A stretch of DNA of 64,000 bases from Endomychus coccineus (Eukaryota; Arthropoda; Insecta; Coleoptera; Endomychidae): positions 149,642,388-149,706,387 of the forward strand of contig OY294068.1 of the NCBI GenBank assembly GCA_958510875.1, written 5' to 3'. The position numbers were made by a program, and so were the translations under genes. Below the pieces are notes generated by a model that was given only the letters and a program-made list of their open reading frames with translations, was not told where the DNA came from and searched no databases. This document shows positions 1 through 13,500 of the stretch, piece by piece. Every line of letters begins with the position of its first letter. Position 1 is the first letter of the stretch.

Positions 1-217
1 GATTTTGGTTCATAGATGAAAGCCGTCAATATCTTTCGTTTGAATTTTGTTTTTGAGTCAAAAGGTTGATTTTTTGGCCCGCAATCGCAAAATTACGTTT
101 TTTACGAAAATAGCGATTTGAACGATCGTATAAAAAATCTATGAGTAGAGAAAAAAGTATTGAATGTTGATATGTATTTAATCCAAGGCAGCCGTTCAAT
201 ATTTGTTTTGGTTTCAG

Positions 218-3200
218 AGTTTAGAAAATGGTGAAAGGTTCGAATGCCAACATGGTCCTCAGGAATGTATGGGAAATCGTGTCCAATCCTGTAGTTTATT
301 CCTGTTGCCAAGTCAAGACTTACAAGTGGAATTTGTGAATTGTTTCATGGCTGGCGTTGGGAATAGCACTATATTGCAAACAGGTCGAAAAGTAAGTAAT
401 GCATGATTATCTCATTAATTCTCTGCACTTGTGTTGTTAGGTTCTTCAAGCTGAATAAATTTGATTGCAGTTGTTTTGAATTGTTAATGATAAGCCGCCG
501 CATCTGTATAGTTGTTTATAACATCCGCAAGTCAAGGCGATCTTTAATGTCAATGTCAATGTCAATGCAACTGCCTAAATTATTCATTTATTCTTAAAAT
601 AAGCCGAGAAAGTGTGCATATAAATGATAAATATGCTAATAATTTGGTTGACTTTCTTTCTGAGAATAATTTACTATTTTATACATCCATTTTTAATAAC
701 GAAAACGCTTAGTTTTAGTAACTTAATAGCTATTGCTTCCTAAAATTATAAGTGAATTGTGATACAGCCAAATCACATGTCTCTAATTGACGCGAAGCTT
801 TCTTTATGGAGATTTAATCTGATTTAATGATAACTATGAAATAAAACCCAATCGGAACCAAATTTATCATACCCATACCTATCGATAGTATTGTTGGAAA
901 AAAAGATGTCGTGACGAAGCCCAATTTTTGAAATTTGACCTGTGACCTAAGATATATTTCAACGATTTGGACCTAACAGATTAACACGTACAACATTAGG
1001 ACAGTTATTTCCCAATTCTCAGGTTTATTGGCTTAATATTGATCCCCTGAGTGTCACTAACTACAAATGAACTAAACTCCGATCATGTGAGGTCCATTGC
1101 GAAAACTGTGATCACTCCTATCATTATCCAATTCAAATAAAAAATAGCAAACAAAAGACAGGAAATATGTCAAAAACTATATCTTCAACTACAAAAATAC
1201 CAATATCCATGCTCGGTATCACCACCAACAAACAGCCTCCCTCATGGGACGATCATGTGTGGTCCATTGCCAAAACTGATCCACAGAAACTTGGTTTTCT
1301 CCACCATTCCAAGAACTACTTTATACCCCAGCAGCTCCTCATGATGTACAAAGCACATATTCTACCTGTCCTGGAGTACCTACTGTTCACATGTTTGGAG
1401 TTCAGCTCCAAACATACGCCGATGCTTTTAGATTATATTCATTTCATTTTCTATACTTTGACTACACGAGAGGAAAACCTATAATGTTCGAAGAACATCG
1501 TGCGTGCCAGTGGTGGGATTTTGGAAGAGGAGATAGTCATTCGATGTTTTCTTGAAGGTTTGAGGCATGAGGAAAATCTCACTAGGCAAAGTTCCATAAC
1601 TTCGCCGTTCGAAAGTGAAGTCTGGTAGGAAGTATTTCGGTAGGTCTCGAGCTTAACTAGCTTGAACTCGTCTAGTCCGCATACCTGAAATCTCCAGTGG
1701 TGTAATAATAAACGAGATTTCTGATGAACACCAACCATGGAATTTTCTACAGGAAAAGGAGAGATATCTAACCTTTCTACGAAGTTTTAGGTAAATGAAT
1801 TCGTAAGTGTGACATCATCAATCGGACGAATATCTCTTTTCTGGATAGAATCCAAGAATTTCAGCGTATGTTTGGAAGCCGAATCTGCGCTTTGGAGATT
1901 ATGAGGAACTGCTGAGATGTTAAGTGTCTCTTGGCACGGAATAGAAAACAAAGTTTTTGTGAAGCGGTTTTAGCGATGGACCTCACATGATCATCCCATG
2001 AGAAAGTGCTTGTTGGTGGGGACATGGAAGACTTCATTAGGAATTTATTGACGTAACCTATGCATTGAGAAAACTTTTTGAAAATTATTATATTGTTGAA
2101 CAAATTATCGCACACAGTTAAATTTGCTTCTGTTACCTATTACTTCGGTTACTATATGTAGTATACAGTGTAAGGGAAGTATTGTAATCGGCCCAAAAAA
2201 GTTTCCGGATTTTCCAGAGTAGATATGCATTTGCGGAACATAAGATTGACACGAATCATCAAATCCTTTTCAAAGATACTACGATCCTAGCCGGAGCCAC
2301 GGTACCTTCTCAACATTTGGAAACCCACCCTCTAAAGTTCCATTCCGCACATGATCACACAACGGCAGGGTCAAGTACAAAAGCCCCCCGGGCTAATTAT
2401 TTCATGTAAATGTTCTATCAGTTGAAGATGAGTGAAATTTATATATGAAAATGGTTCTTTTCAGTGCGCTCGAGCAGTTGGGATAGACTTTCACCTAGTA
2501 ACCGATTGTTATCATTCATCTAGTGGAGCGTCCCTGCAACTGGATGCTGAACAATATACATCCCTAGTGAGACCATCTTTCGTACCCACCATAGTATACA
2601 ATGGGGTAAGATTCATAATAATTACATTTCCAATCGATAAAACATAGGTAGTGTCTAGCCTCACGGTACCGGTACCCAAATTAATCCAGGTGTAGACGTC
2701 AGTCTAAACCAGTTATTCCCAAAGTGGCCTATATAGACCAAGTCAGTGGGAAAAAAAAGGATGCACGGGATGTAAAAGGGGATACACGAGAGTGGATGGA
2801 CTCACAGTACGTGTAACTTGTATAAACTTGCACATTTATTCAGACTTGTCCTGTGCGGTTCTAGAAGACCGGGTGAAGGAATGTCAGAATATCACATACT
2901 TATTTTCCTACCGCCTACCCGATACAACATAGAAGAGTAGACCAACTGGACTTTCACCTTCTTGACGCAACGTCAATACAATTAATGTGCTGCACAACAA
3001 TATACTCGTTTTTATCGAGGCATTGTCGTTATGTTTATAATTTTTTCACTTTATCCTTTGTTCACTTATAAAGACTATTAATAGACAATATTTTATCTGT
3101 AACAGATTGAAATATACGTTAAACACTCAGTTTGTTGTTGTGAAAGAGACGAAAATGAGCGAATCAGGTGATATAGACGATGGCGATGAAAATTTTGTCA

Positions 3201-6200
3201 ACGAAACATTATTTTATGAGGAACTTCATAAATATTACACCGTTACGGTTGGCATACATGTACTTAACCTTGAAGAGATTTTGGAGGTAGTATACAATAG
3301 ATCATTTGCACGAAATACCAACAATGATCATTGAAACAGAAGAAAATGTTGAGAATTTAGAAGATTGCGATGAAAAACTAACCTAACCTAACTTGTACCT
3401 CTCTCTATGGCCGTTGACATTTCGTTGCAACTGATCTATTGTATACTAGCCCCAAAATCTCTTTAAGGTTAAGTAAATACGTATGCAGTGTTACCAGGTC
3501 CCAAATTTTATTTTTTGGCTTTAGTGGGTATTTTAGGGGGAAATTTATCTAGGGGTTTTTATTTGGATATTTTCTCTTGGAATAACAACATTTACAAGAG
3601 TGTAAGAAGCATAACATCATTTCCGTAATTCAAATATGCGCGGTTATCTGCATCATAACCCTACATAAGTAGAAGGCGACACACGATTCCCTGGAAACGT
3701 GTCACGATCACGAATCACAAGCAGGAAGTTTAAGACTCACATTTTATGTGTATATTATTTTTAGATTATTTAAAAGTTTAAGGGTTTATTTCAAATTTTA
3801 GGGGGATTTGCAGCGCCATCTGGGGGTTATTGGGCGAAGCGACCTGGCAACTCTGAAGTATGCAACCTTAATGGTGTAATTTTTATGTAATTCCTCATAA
3901 AATAATGTTTCGTTGACAAAATTTTCCTCGCCATCGTCTATATCACCTGATTCTTTCAACATTATCTTCTCTTTCACAACAAACTACTTCCAAACATCAC
4001 TGTTTACTGACATTATAACTAATTTGCGGGATAGATATGAAATGCCTAACTCTCAAGCAGTTTTTTACAAATTGACTGAACATGATCCAGGCTTAAAAAT
4101 GTTTGGTCATATTGAGTAATACTAATACCGTCTATTTTACAATATGCCTGGATCATGTTCACTCATTTCGTAAAATACTGCCTAAGAGCTTGAGCATTTC
4201 ATATCTATACCGCAAATTCGTTGTAATGTCAGTAAACAGTGATGTTTGGAAGTATGTAGTTTGTTATGAAAGAAAAGATTAAAAAGTAGAAATCACAAAT
4301 CTAAAATAAAATATGAAATATTTTTGGCAGCGAGTGTATATCTCTATAATGGTACGAGATCTGGTTCAGGGGAAAATACCAGATGAGTATTTTCTCATGA
4401 AAAGATACTCATAAGTACTAGATATGAGCCATTCACTGTACTCGTACAATTTACTGTTATTCATTTATTCAGTATACATATATGCCCAACAGGTTAACCC
4501 AATTATAGGACAAACAATTCAGAGCAACATAATATAAAGAATAACAAGAAATATATAACAAAAATAATATCTTGTAGGAATAATGAAAATAAACTGGCTA
4601 AATTTTCAAATTACATGGTGATAAATAACCTCACCTGACCACACTAATAAAATACTGAATACTATTGAAAAATAAGTCACATTGTGAACAAATAACATTA
4701 AAGTTGGTTGTCATGACAAATATCGGACATCTAGATGATACATTTGTATTAGACCTAACATTGCAAAAAGTTAAGGGACAGCGAGAAGATAATCTAGGTA
4801 CAACAAAATTTAATTACCTAATAAGTAACTGCAGTCAATATTATTATTCAACAAATTATGGAGAAATATTGTGCTCCTTATTCTTCTTCTCAGTTCAAGT
4901 GTCAAACAATCAAAAGTAGATAATAATAATTGATGGTTAAAACCTCTTCTAGGAAAGATACTGAAAGTTCTAAACCAGAGATATTTCAAATATTTACGTT
5001 GAATGCTCTCAATTAGTGTAATCTGGAATTTATACTGAGGGTTCCAGATGAGTGAAGCATATTCCAGTTTTGGTCTAACCAGTGAATTAAATTGTTGAAA
5101 TATTTGGAATGCAAACAAACCCTAAAGTTCTATTAGCTTTAGCACACATTTCACTTATATGTAGATAAAAAGTGAACTGATGATCATATAAAACACCTAC
5201 GTCTTTGACTGTAGTATTACGAAAAATGATTACTGAATCTAAAAGATAATCGAACAAAATAGGATGGACTTTACGACTGAAGCTAACAACACAACATTTA
5301 TTAATATTTAGACTTAATTTATTGTTGGCGCACCATTCAAAAATATTGTCCAGATCATTTTGTAGTGCATAGCAGTGATCTATAGTCTTTATTTCTAAAA
5401 TATTTTCAAGTCATCAGCAAAAATTAGTTTCAATCCGTTTATGGTTTCAGCCAAATCATTAATAAATAACAGGAACAGTAGAGGACCAAGGTTTGAACCT
5501 TGAGGCACACCGGATTTGGCGATGATTGAATACGGAATACTGCACAAACTGCGATCTATTGATGAGGTATGAGCAAAAAAACGCTACTAAGGAGGTACTG
5601 AATCCAATGGATTTGAGCTTATCTAGAAGAATAGTGTGATCAAGTTTATCAAAGGACTTCGAAAAATCTGTATATAATACGTCAACCTGTCCTTGGTTCT
5701 CAAGAATAGCAGCAATATACGTGTTCAAACAAGTAAGATTCGTAACCGTAGATCTCTTTTGGACAGAACCATGTTGGTATGGTGATATCATATGTGAGAA
5801 AGTACTATAAGTGCGTTGATACAGACGCATCTCAAAGACCTTAGATAAGTTAGAGAATATCGCAATTGGACGATAATTGAGTATATTTCCAACATCACCA
5901 GATTTGTGAATAGGAATAATCTTTGCTTTTTTCCAAACACTAGGAAATTTATTAATTTCAAACAGAGATTGAACAAAATCTGTAGTGGGACAACAAACAC
6001 AGAAGCGCAATCTTTTATTGAGAAACTTGGTATTTGATCATGTCCAGAGATGTATTTATTCTTGAGGTTTTTAAAAGCAATTGCAATTTCTGGTTGACTG
6101 ATCGATACAATATTTAAAAATGATGAGTTAATGTTGGTCAAATCTGAAATATTGCTGAAATCATTATTGTTATTGGATATACACTGGCAAAGAATGTACC

Positions 6201-7378
6201 AAATACTTCAACAATTTCTTTGGAATCATTTAATAGTGTTTCATTAAAACGCTAACGCATAGAACCAGGAATTCTAGTCATGCCTTTTTTTTTCATTTAT
6301 GAAGTTCCAAAAACTTTTTGTATCATGAGTGATGGAGTTACCGATTTTCTACAAATAGAGATTATAAGCTTCCTTTATTCGAACTATGCTTAAAGATCTC
6401 AGTTGCTTAAAATCTCCAAGATTCTAACGAGACCTATGTTTTAAATACCTAGTTCTAGCATTATTTTTATGTTTTATTAGATCGATAGTAGACCTATCAA
6501 ACCATGGTGGATAAACGTTTTTTATTTTGAAATACTGGTACATTTACATCAAATACAGAGTATACCATACTGTAGAATTCAGAGCAAGCCTCATCAATAT
6601 TAGAGTAATCATTCAGAATGGACCAGTCAATTTCAAGTAACGATTATATAATTGTAAGAAATTAGCTTTTCTAAAGTTATATGTGTTGTTTACACTTATA
6701 CCTTTGAAGTTTTGATTATGAGGTCTACACAATGACAACTCAATCAAGAGTGCAAGGTGAAACGAATCTTCTTTAACTACGGGAGCATTTGCCTCTAAAT
6801 AAATGACATGTAATGTTAGATAATACTAGGTCAAGACAGTTGTCATAACTGTTTGTTATATTATTGTATTGTTTCAATTGCAAGAAATTTTTTAAGTTTC
6901 TTAATAACAAATAAAGTTTATCAACAATATTCTCACTTTATTGAAACAAGGTAAATCAATGAGTTCTTAATTCAATTCAGCTTGCTCAGGTGTATACATA
7001 TATTTGAAACAAAGACGGTAATATCTCTAAATTATTTCTCAATGATCCAAAAGTTACAAATAATGAAATGATTAATACTTACTACACTGATTAATATGAA
7101 TATTACTCAATACTTACTACTTATGTGCCCACAGGAACCTTTATTCTTAAAAAATAATATGTTGAATTCGATATACTGCAAATATGAGTTTATAAATTGA
7201 ACTAACTGAATTAATGTTTTGAGTTTTTTAACATAACCACTTAATGAAATAATATTTTTAGGTTTTTGATCAAGAAGCCCAGGACAACAGCCTGATAGAC
7301 TTCAAAAGTGTGGTATGCACATATATTTCCATCAATTATCCAAATGCTTGTACAAATGACGGCGTGACAAGACTGTAA
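218..7378 (+). CDS. GILT: GILT-like lysosomal thiol reductase, 3' three exons
   Basis: Gamma-interferon-inducible lysosomal thiol reductase family; members reduce protein disulfides in lysosomes at acid pH and in insects are linked to immunity. Three exons are visible: 218-391, 2465-2605 and 7262-7378. All join in phase 0 with AG/GT borders and give 143 residues to a TAA at 7376. The first carries the whole family signature CQHGxxECxxNxxxxC (CQHGPQECMGN at 245-277, last Cys at 290). The second holds two more Cys and the VPTIVYNG stretch that leads into the end of the thioredoxin-like fold. The third carries the C-terminal Cys pair (VVC, NAC). The signal peptide and the CxxC active site must lie on exons left of the window. 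The long introns hold LINE debris. The gene ends tail-to-tail with maelstrom. Family identity is secure; the exact paralogue is unknown. Confidence 0.92.
1083..1440 (+). mobile_element. non-LTR retrotransposon fragment (RT C-terminal region)
   Basis: A plus-strand frame at 1167-1484 reads PSWDDHVWSIAKTDPQKLGF, then a QQLL..YKAHILPVLEY block and LLDYI. This is the region just C-terminal of the reverse transcriptase core in jockey-superfamily LINEs. A shorter echo (DHVRSIAKT) is at about 1092-1118. It lies in GILT intron 1 and is 5'-truncated and decayed. It belongs to the same family as the opposite-strand fragment at 1484-2115, so the two form an inverted pair. Confidence 0.7.
1484..2115 (-). 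mobile_element. non-LTR retrotransposon fragment, opposite strand
   Basis: Read from 2115 downward, the minus strand gives SWDDHVRSIAKTASQKLCFL and SQQFL..SKAQI. After a frame change it gives APKHTLKFLDSIQKRDIRPI (about 1880-1820), then RRKVRYLS..CRKFHGWCSSE, and further on PDFTFERRSYGTLPSEIFL. These are successive blocks of the RT C-terminal region of jockey-like ORF2, so the order is preserved although several frameshifts break it. It lies in GILT intron 1, antisense to the gene. Confidence 0.72.
3107..3990. repeat. inverted duplication of an acidic ORF segment
   Basis: The stretch around 3150-3240 recurs inverted at about 3880-3960. The conserved core is the coding-like run DIDDG-ENFVNETLFYEEL. 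The plus-strand frame 3107-3334 encodes a short acidic peptide ending in TGA. The inverted copy lacks a long frame. The stretch between the arms includes G-rich sequence at about 3530-3560 and 3785-3840. I do not recognise the peptide. It is probably part of a transposon gene caught in an inverted arrangement within GILT intron 2. Confidence 0.5.
3975..4275. repeat. hairpin-forming inverted repeat (arms about 125 bp)
   Basis: Left arm about 3978-4102 and right arm about 4143-4268 are reverse complements with scattered mismatches. Shared blocks are the CATCACTGTTTACTGACATT core, the GATATGAAATGC core and the GAACATGATCCAGGC core. The spacer is about 40 bp. It adjoins the inverted duplication at 3107-3990, so both may be parts of one foldback element. 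Confidence 0.75.
4445..6960 (-). mobile_element. jockey-like LINE (endonuclease tail, RT, 3' UTR), decayed
   Basis: Minus-strand blocks in correct order from 6960 to 4640: the end of the endonuclease domain (LDLVLSNI at about 6800), the linker with YPPWFDRST (about 6500), and RT motifs (SVWKKAKIIPIHKSGD, NYRPIAIFSNLSKVFE, YTDFSKSFDKLDHTILL). A frameshift at about 5515 then leads to GLKLIFADDLKIF (about 5440-5400, the catalytic FADD), LVRPKLEYASLIWNP and RTNVSS near 4730. Downstream, 4445-4640 is the 3' UTR; another copy of it is at 22889-23011. Frameshifts and stops are frequent, so it is inactive. It lies antisense in GILT intron 2. Confidence 0.85.
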
Positions 7379-7379
7379 T

Positions 7380-7434
7380 AATAAAATGAACTTAATAAAT
7401 AAAATACAGTTAAATTTATATTGAAATGTTTATT
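7380..7434. promoter_or_regulatory. facing poly(A) signals of GILT and maelstrom
   Basis: Plus-strand AATAAA copies at 7380-7385, 7394-7399 and 7398-7403 follow the GILT stop at 7378. On the minus strand AATAAA at 7434-7429 follows the maelstrom stop at 7566. Cleavage normally falls 10-30 nt past each signal, so the two transcripts should touch or overlap by a few tens of bases. Confidence 0.7.
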
Positions 7435-7565
7435 GTTTTGCGCTTACGTTCATACATCATATAATATAAAAATAATAATATTCAAACACAACTGTATCAA
7501 ACACTAACTAAAATTTCAAACAAAAATGTTATCCTTACACTTGATTATCTAAACAAGCTTTCGGC

Positions 7566-10500
7566 TTAGGACGGCTTTTTGAAAGGATCCCCTCTTCCTT
7601 TACCAAAGGTTATATTTCTTGGACCGCTCGGTAAGTCCCTACCTTCCATAGTACGACCACGACCTCTTCCTCTCCCAATAGTAGGGAATTGTTTACTATC
7701 CACTGAAAATAAATTGCAACTTGGTATAAGTCTAGGAGCCGGAGCGATATTGATGGTCTGAACATTAACCCGATGGCACTATGGTTTATCGGTAGAGGAC
7801 GGTTCAATGACCAATTCATCTCACAGACCGAATTTTCGCCGGCTGCTAGATCTCGAAATACAGCCTCCGTAAATTGTTTCATTTTTTGACTGGACCCTTT
7901 TCAAGTTACGGTTACTTTAAAAGCATGCCATTCTTATACACTTCCACCATGTGCCATCATTTTTCATCGTATCCGTTTATCAGGCTGACCAGTTAAAATT
8001 GGACCGAAAATGGACTGCCAGTTAAACCCCCAAACCTGGTGGAAAATGTTCATTGGTTATCGATCCATTTTCGAGTAATTGGCCATTATTTGGACCAACA
8101 ATGTTTTTTTTTTCTCATTTTGTGGCTAAAACTTGCGGATTACAAGGTAGCATGATGGCATTATGTTAAGTATCTTTATTGGAGGTCAATTAAAGATTTA
8201 AAGTTATTGCCATCACTCCTTGCCTATTTCAACCCCCAATACCCCCTAAAATCACCCTACAAAAATATTAATATGGATAATATGACCAATTTTATGAAAA
8301 ATTAGTCAATTATTGAAATTCTGGTTGGGTTTAAAATCGGAACGGCCGTTTTTTTTTTGGGGGTGGGTGGTTTTAGGGGGTTGAAATAGACAAGGAGTGA
8401 TGGCAATAATTTTAAATCTCCATTAAAGTTATTTAGCTTGGTGCCACCATGTTACCTTATAATCTGCAAGGGTTAGCCACAAAATGAAAAAGAAAACATT
8501 TTTGGTCCAAATAATGGCCAATTACTCGGAAATGGACCGATAACTTTTGATGGCATAGAATATCTTAACAATTGCCAACACCAATGAACATTTTCCACCA
8601 GGTTTGGTAGGGTTAACTTGCAGTCCACTTTCGGCCCAATTTCAACTGGTCAGCCTGATAAACGGGCACGATAAAAAATGATGGCACATGGTGGAAGTGT
8701 ATTAGAATGGCATGCTTTTCAAGTAACCTTAACTTGAAAAGGATTAACCCCTCCAGTGAAAAAATAACCAATTTGCGGAGGCTGCATCTCGAGATCTAGC
8801 AGCCGGCGAGAAAAGAATTGGTCATTGAACCGTCCTCTAACGATAAACAATAGTGCCATCGGGTTAATGTTCAGACCATCAATGTCGCTCTGGCTCTTAG
8901 ACTATAATAATACAACTTATAAAGCCATTCAGGAAGAACCACTATAATGTCTAGGTAATGGCTATGGTATTTTGGTGAGCAAGAATAACTGGATGTAACC
9001 CTATCATAAAATTGGTCCTTCGAATATTTAATGAAAGCGTAAAAATGTACTTACTTGATGGCGGACTGATGGTAATAGAGTTGAGCTCATGTGTAAGAGT
9101 GTGAGCTATAATGTAGAAACGTATTGACAATTAGGCATCAACAAATCAAAATATCCATGATATACTATACTCACGCAAAGCAGCAGGTCTCCTACTGAAT
9201 CCGCTTCCTGTCGACAAGCTTGTAGCACCAGCATAACTTTTCTGGCTCGAATTATCGATTGGGGAGAAACCATCCCACATATCATCAGTTATTCCCTAAA
9301 TTGAAAATGGATTTTATTTTTAGAGCGAAAGAATTCAAGTTAATAACCGCATCTTTGGAAAACATAGAAAATCTTACCATTACATCACTATTCTTTTTGC
9401 TCAAAGATGGGAAATTGTCAAAATCACCAATATTAACAGACGAAGATGCTGTTGAACCAGTCTCCCATTTGCTAGATTTACCTATAGAAATAATATTGCC
9501 TGTATCACTATCTTCTCTGATGGTATCTTGCATCGAAGACGTCTGGAAATAATTATTTACTTTTAGGTACAATACTCGTTACAAGTAGTTACAAGTCTTA
9601 CAACGATTGCTACATGCATGTGTTAGTTATACGTCGTTGCGTAGGTACCAGGTAGGTACTAACTGACGTGGTGACCCGACAGGACGGAATATGTATTGAA
9701 AATTGAAATTACAACCGCAGAATTTATTTCAAAAGTTATGAATATTCTGAATTATTACAGTACCTACATATGTTAGGTACACCTGCAAAAATAGAAAAAT
9801 AGAAGAACGAGAACAAAATTTATTTTAGACAATTTAAATTTAGGTAAGTACACTAGAACTACTTAAATTATATAATCATCTAAAACACGTTTTGGTTTGT
9901 AACGCTCTCTACGTTACGTGTATAAAGATCGCTGTAATGATTTGAATAACGGTTTCCACTCGGAATATTAAAACATTAAACTCGTATTGACTAGGGGTGT
10001 CATCTATCTTTTAATAATAAATCAATTATAAATCTTTGCGGATACTCGTCGGAGGACGCCGACTTGAGAGTGGGGGTTAATTCGTGAAACAGAAATATAA
10101 TAACTCCATTCTGCCGTTATTGCTCTTTGAGATGAGTTGAGAATTAACTATTTCTTTTTCTTTTGGGTATTATCAATCTGCCATTGAAAATTATTGACAA
10201 CAGGGACTATTTAAATTGATCTGATATCTTAAAACATAATTTAAGATATGTACAGTCCCTGAATGTCGATATTATTCAGTGGAAATATTTCTCAGCAAGC
10301 CTCCTAGCATTCATGGCGAATCAATTTGTTATCTAGCAAATACCTTGGATAATCTTTTACATCCTTAGGAATTTAGTGACGAGTAGTGAACAGATTGGTA
10401 ACATCGTATTTTTGTGCTTGTTTAACCTAGCAATATTCCATGTGCTACGTGGTGCGTAGTTTTGAGAATCACCTTTCTTGACCTTGTTACATAATGCTTG

Positions 10501-13500
10501 TGTCTTATTAGTCTAGTGGGTGATTTATTGTTTAATTATTGATCTAGGTGGACGTATTAAAGCACGGTACCCATTTACTGCTTTATGAGAACTAAGAGTA
10601 AGACCACTGTTACACTTGTTCATTAACTATCAAGTATCATTCAAATGGCTAACTTTAATTCAGTATTCAGATCAAGTAAATCATTATCTAAATGCTCTTT
10701 AACAATTTTTAACTTCTTTATCATAAATCCTTTTCTTGACTATCTTTACCTTCATGATTGCTATTAAAATTTGTAACATTAGTAAGTAATTTAATTTTCC
10801 AATTTTCTTTCAGATTTAATTATTGTAATCATTGTTCTCTTCAAGATTTCAAATTTGTTATTATATATTGTATATACAATTTGGGTAGATAACATAATCA
10901 GTTGTGGGATCATATTGGTTATTCCTACTGATTTGTTTATTTGTCCCTCGAACTTGTGCCAAGGTACTGCTCGTTTGTTGTTATTACAGTGTATGAACGA
11001 TTGAGGCGTCTCCTTTCTTTTGCCCGTGACGTTATAGAGGGAATTTCCTGGCATAGCCTACTTCCAGCTCCTTCAAGTTCCAAGGACGGTAACATTTTTT
11101 AGTTTGAATGACCAAATGTTCATTTCATTAATTTTTGTTATCTAATTAACTTGTATTATCATTAACTTCATTTATTTGGTGATATCGAACCCAATGGTTC
11201 ATAATTAAACTTGTATTATCATTAACTTCATTTATTTGTTGAGATCGAACCCAAAGGTTCATAATTCAATTTGTATTATCATCAACTTCACTTATTTGTT
11301 GAGATCGAACCTGTAGGTTCATAATTTACATATTTTTAAAATTAATCCTATAATTTCATTTGTATTTTCAACTTCCTTTATTTACAAATATTCATTTTTT
11401 CATTACAATAGTTGTATTTTGTTTTAAACTGTTATTGCAAATTCCTAATAGGAATAAAGCCAAATTGTTAAGTTAGACCTTGTCTTATTTTTCTAAATAT
11501 TCATCAACTTTTATCCACCTCGTAGTGCCTGAATTCTTGACTGTGGATTCTATCTAGTTTTGTTTGTGCTAAAGCAGTTGGCGCTCAGGGTAACCCATTA
11601 AGTCACGAATCTCAGGACACGTTTCACTACGAGCCCTGAGAGTAAGTACACTTGTTGAGCTAATTGGGGCCATTAATCATTACTGATCCTACCCTTTAGC
11701 CTATTTCTCTGGTAGACCTAGGGATCAAAGAACCCCTGATAGGACCGAATCAGCGGAGGGCTTCTCGAAGAGGAGCATCAAATGGACGATCCACTGCTGG
11801 GTCAGATCACGGCACTCGAAAGAGTGGCAACAAATCATTGGATATCAAATAAGTTATATGAAACAAGAACAAAATCGGTGAATACTTGAACAGGAGCAGT
11901 TATTTTGGTCAATATACACATTTAAATAGCTGAAACACACGCTAACCTTTCTAGATGAAGCACTCTTGGACTTCTGCGGCACAGCATCGTAACTATGTAT
12001 TTTAGAACCTACTGGTACATGTAATCCTGGGATCAATTCGATATTCAGATGTGAACAACAATTGTCACAAATAATATAACCATACCTTATGGCTCTAGAT
12101 AGACTGCAATGAGTATATACATCCGATACTTTGTGCAGCTGAAACAAAAACATTCTTAAGTTTAATATAAATAAAAACAAATAGTGAACATTTCACTTAC
12201 TTCACAAGCTATTCCTTCTGTGTAATTGTATACATCTTTTTCAATCTCCCGGTAAATAAAAGAATCATAATCCGTATCAAGCATTTCTCCTGCCGCGGCT
12301 ATTCTTAATTGTCGGAACAAAATTTGCAAGTTATAAACTTGAAGTAGATCTACTTTATTTTTATAATCGGCACCCCACGTTTCTAACACTTGGGTAACCA
12401 TAGGCAGATTCTTTTCCTCGGCATATAAAATGGGTAGCTGGTTGTTTTTGGTCATTTTGCCCTAAAAATTACAAACATCGTCGAAACGTAAAGAACTATG
12501 ACATTCGAAAAAATCCGATTGTATACAAAATAAACTCGAACATGTGAATTTCATTTTTGCGACTGTTGGTGGTGGTTTCTAGTTTTACACTTTTCTTCCA
12601 CCGTCCGCGAGAGTATCACTTCCTGAAATTGTAATCTAGCATTCGGTAAGGCATTGATTAATTACATAATAGTCTAGGAGCTAGAGCGATATGGTGGGCC
12701 TGAATGAATAGACCTTGGTACTACTGTATATTGGTGGAGAGAGGTTCAATGTACAATAGTTTTCCAAAGGCCGAATCGTGTATTGTCGAGGGTTTCCAAG
12801 CTACAGCAACCTCAATTTTTGGACTCTTTTATTGCATGAACCATTTTTCGGACATTTTGTATATTGAAAAGCATGTAATTCTTATATATTTGCATCTAGT
12901 GCCAAGGTTCTTTATCGAGACAATTTCTCGGAGCCGGCCAGTTAATTCAGTAACCTGATGGAAGATGTCAGTTATTGTTGCCAGATGTTGAAAAACATAT
13001 TAGTCCAGGCATTTAAGGATGAAAATCGACGATTTTTGTCCGAATTTCCGCGAGGTCTAATTTTGGTCTATTCTTATGTATTTTGACACGCTGAACACGA
13101 TGGTGTAGATTAAATTTGGATTAACCTTGTGCTCGAAAAACTATGGCCATTTTTTGGACCCGAAAATGACCATTTATCTATTTTTTGCGTTTTATGAAAA
13201 AATGTTTCCAACAAAAGTTGTTGGAAAAACTAATACGCAACTTTTGGATTTAGTCTCGAGTGGATTCGAGGTTGTGGGCCCAAGATAGGGCCAATTTAAT
13301 GTGTTTTTCGGCACATTGAAAAATTGAGTATATGTCAAAGAGTTTTCAATTTTTCATATTCTGTTTTGGTGAAAAGATAGTATTTTCATTCTTCGAAATT
13401 ACAGAAATTCGTGGTAAAAAAAGATTGAGAAAAAGTAAATGTGTTTATTGTATAAAATAATGGGTATTAGACGTATCTATAATGTGAATCTGTACACTTG

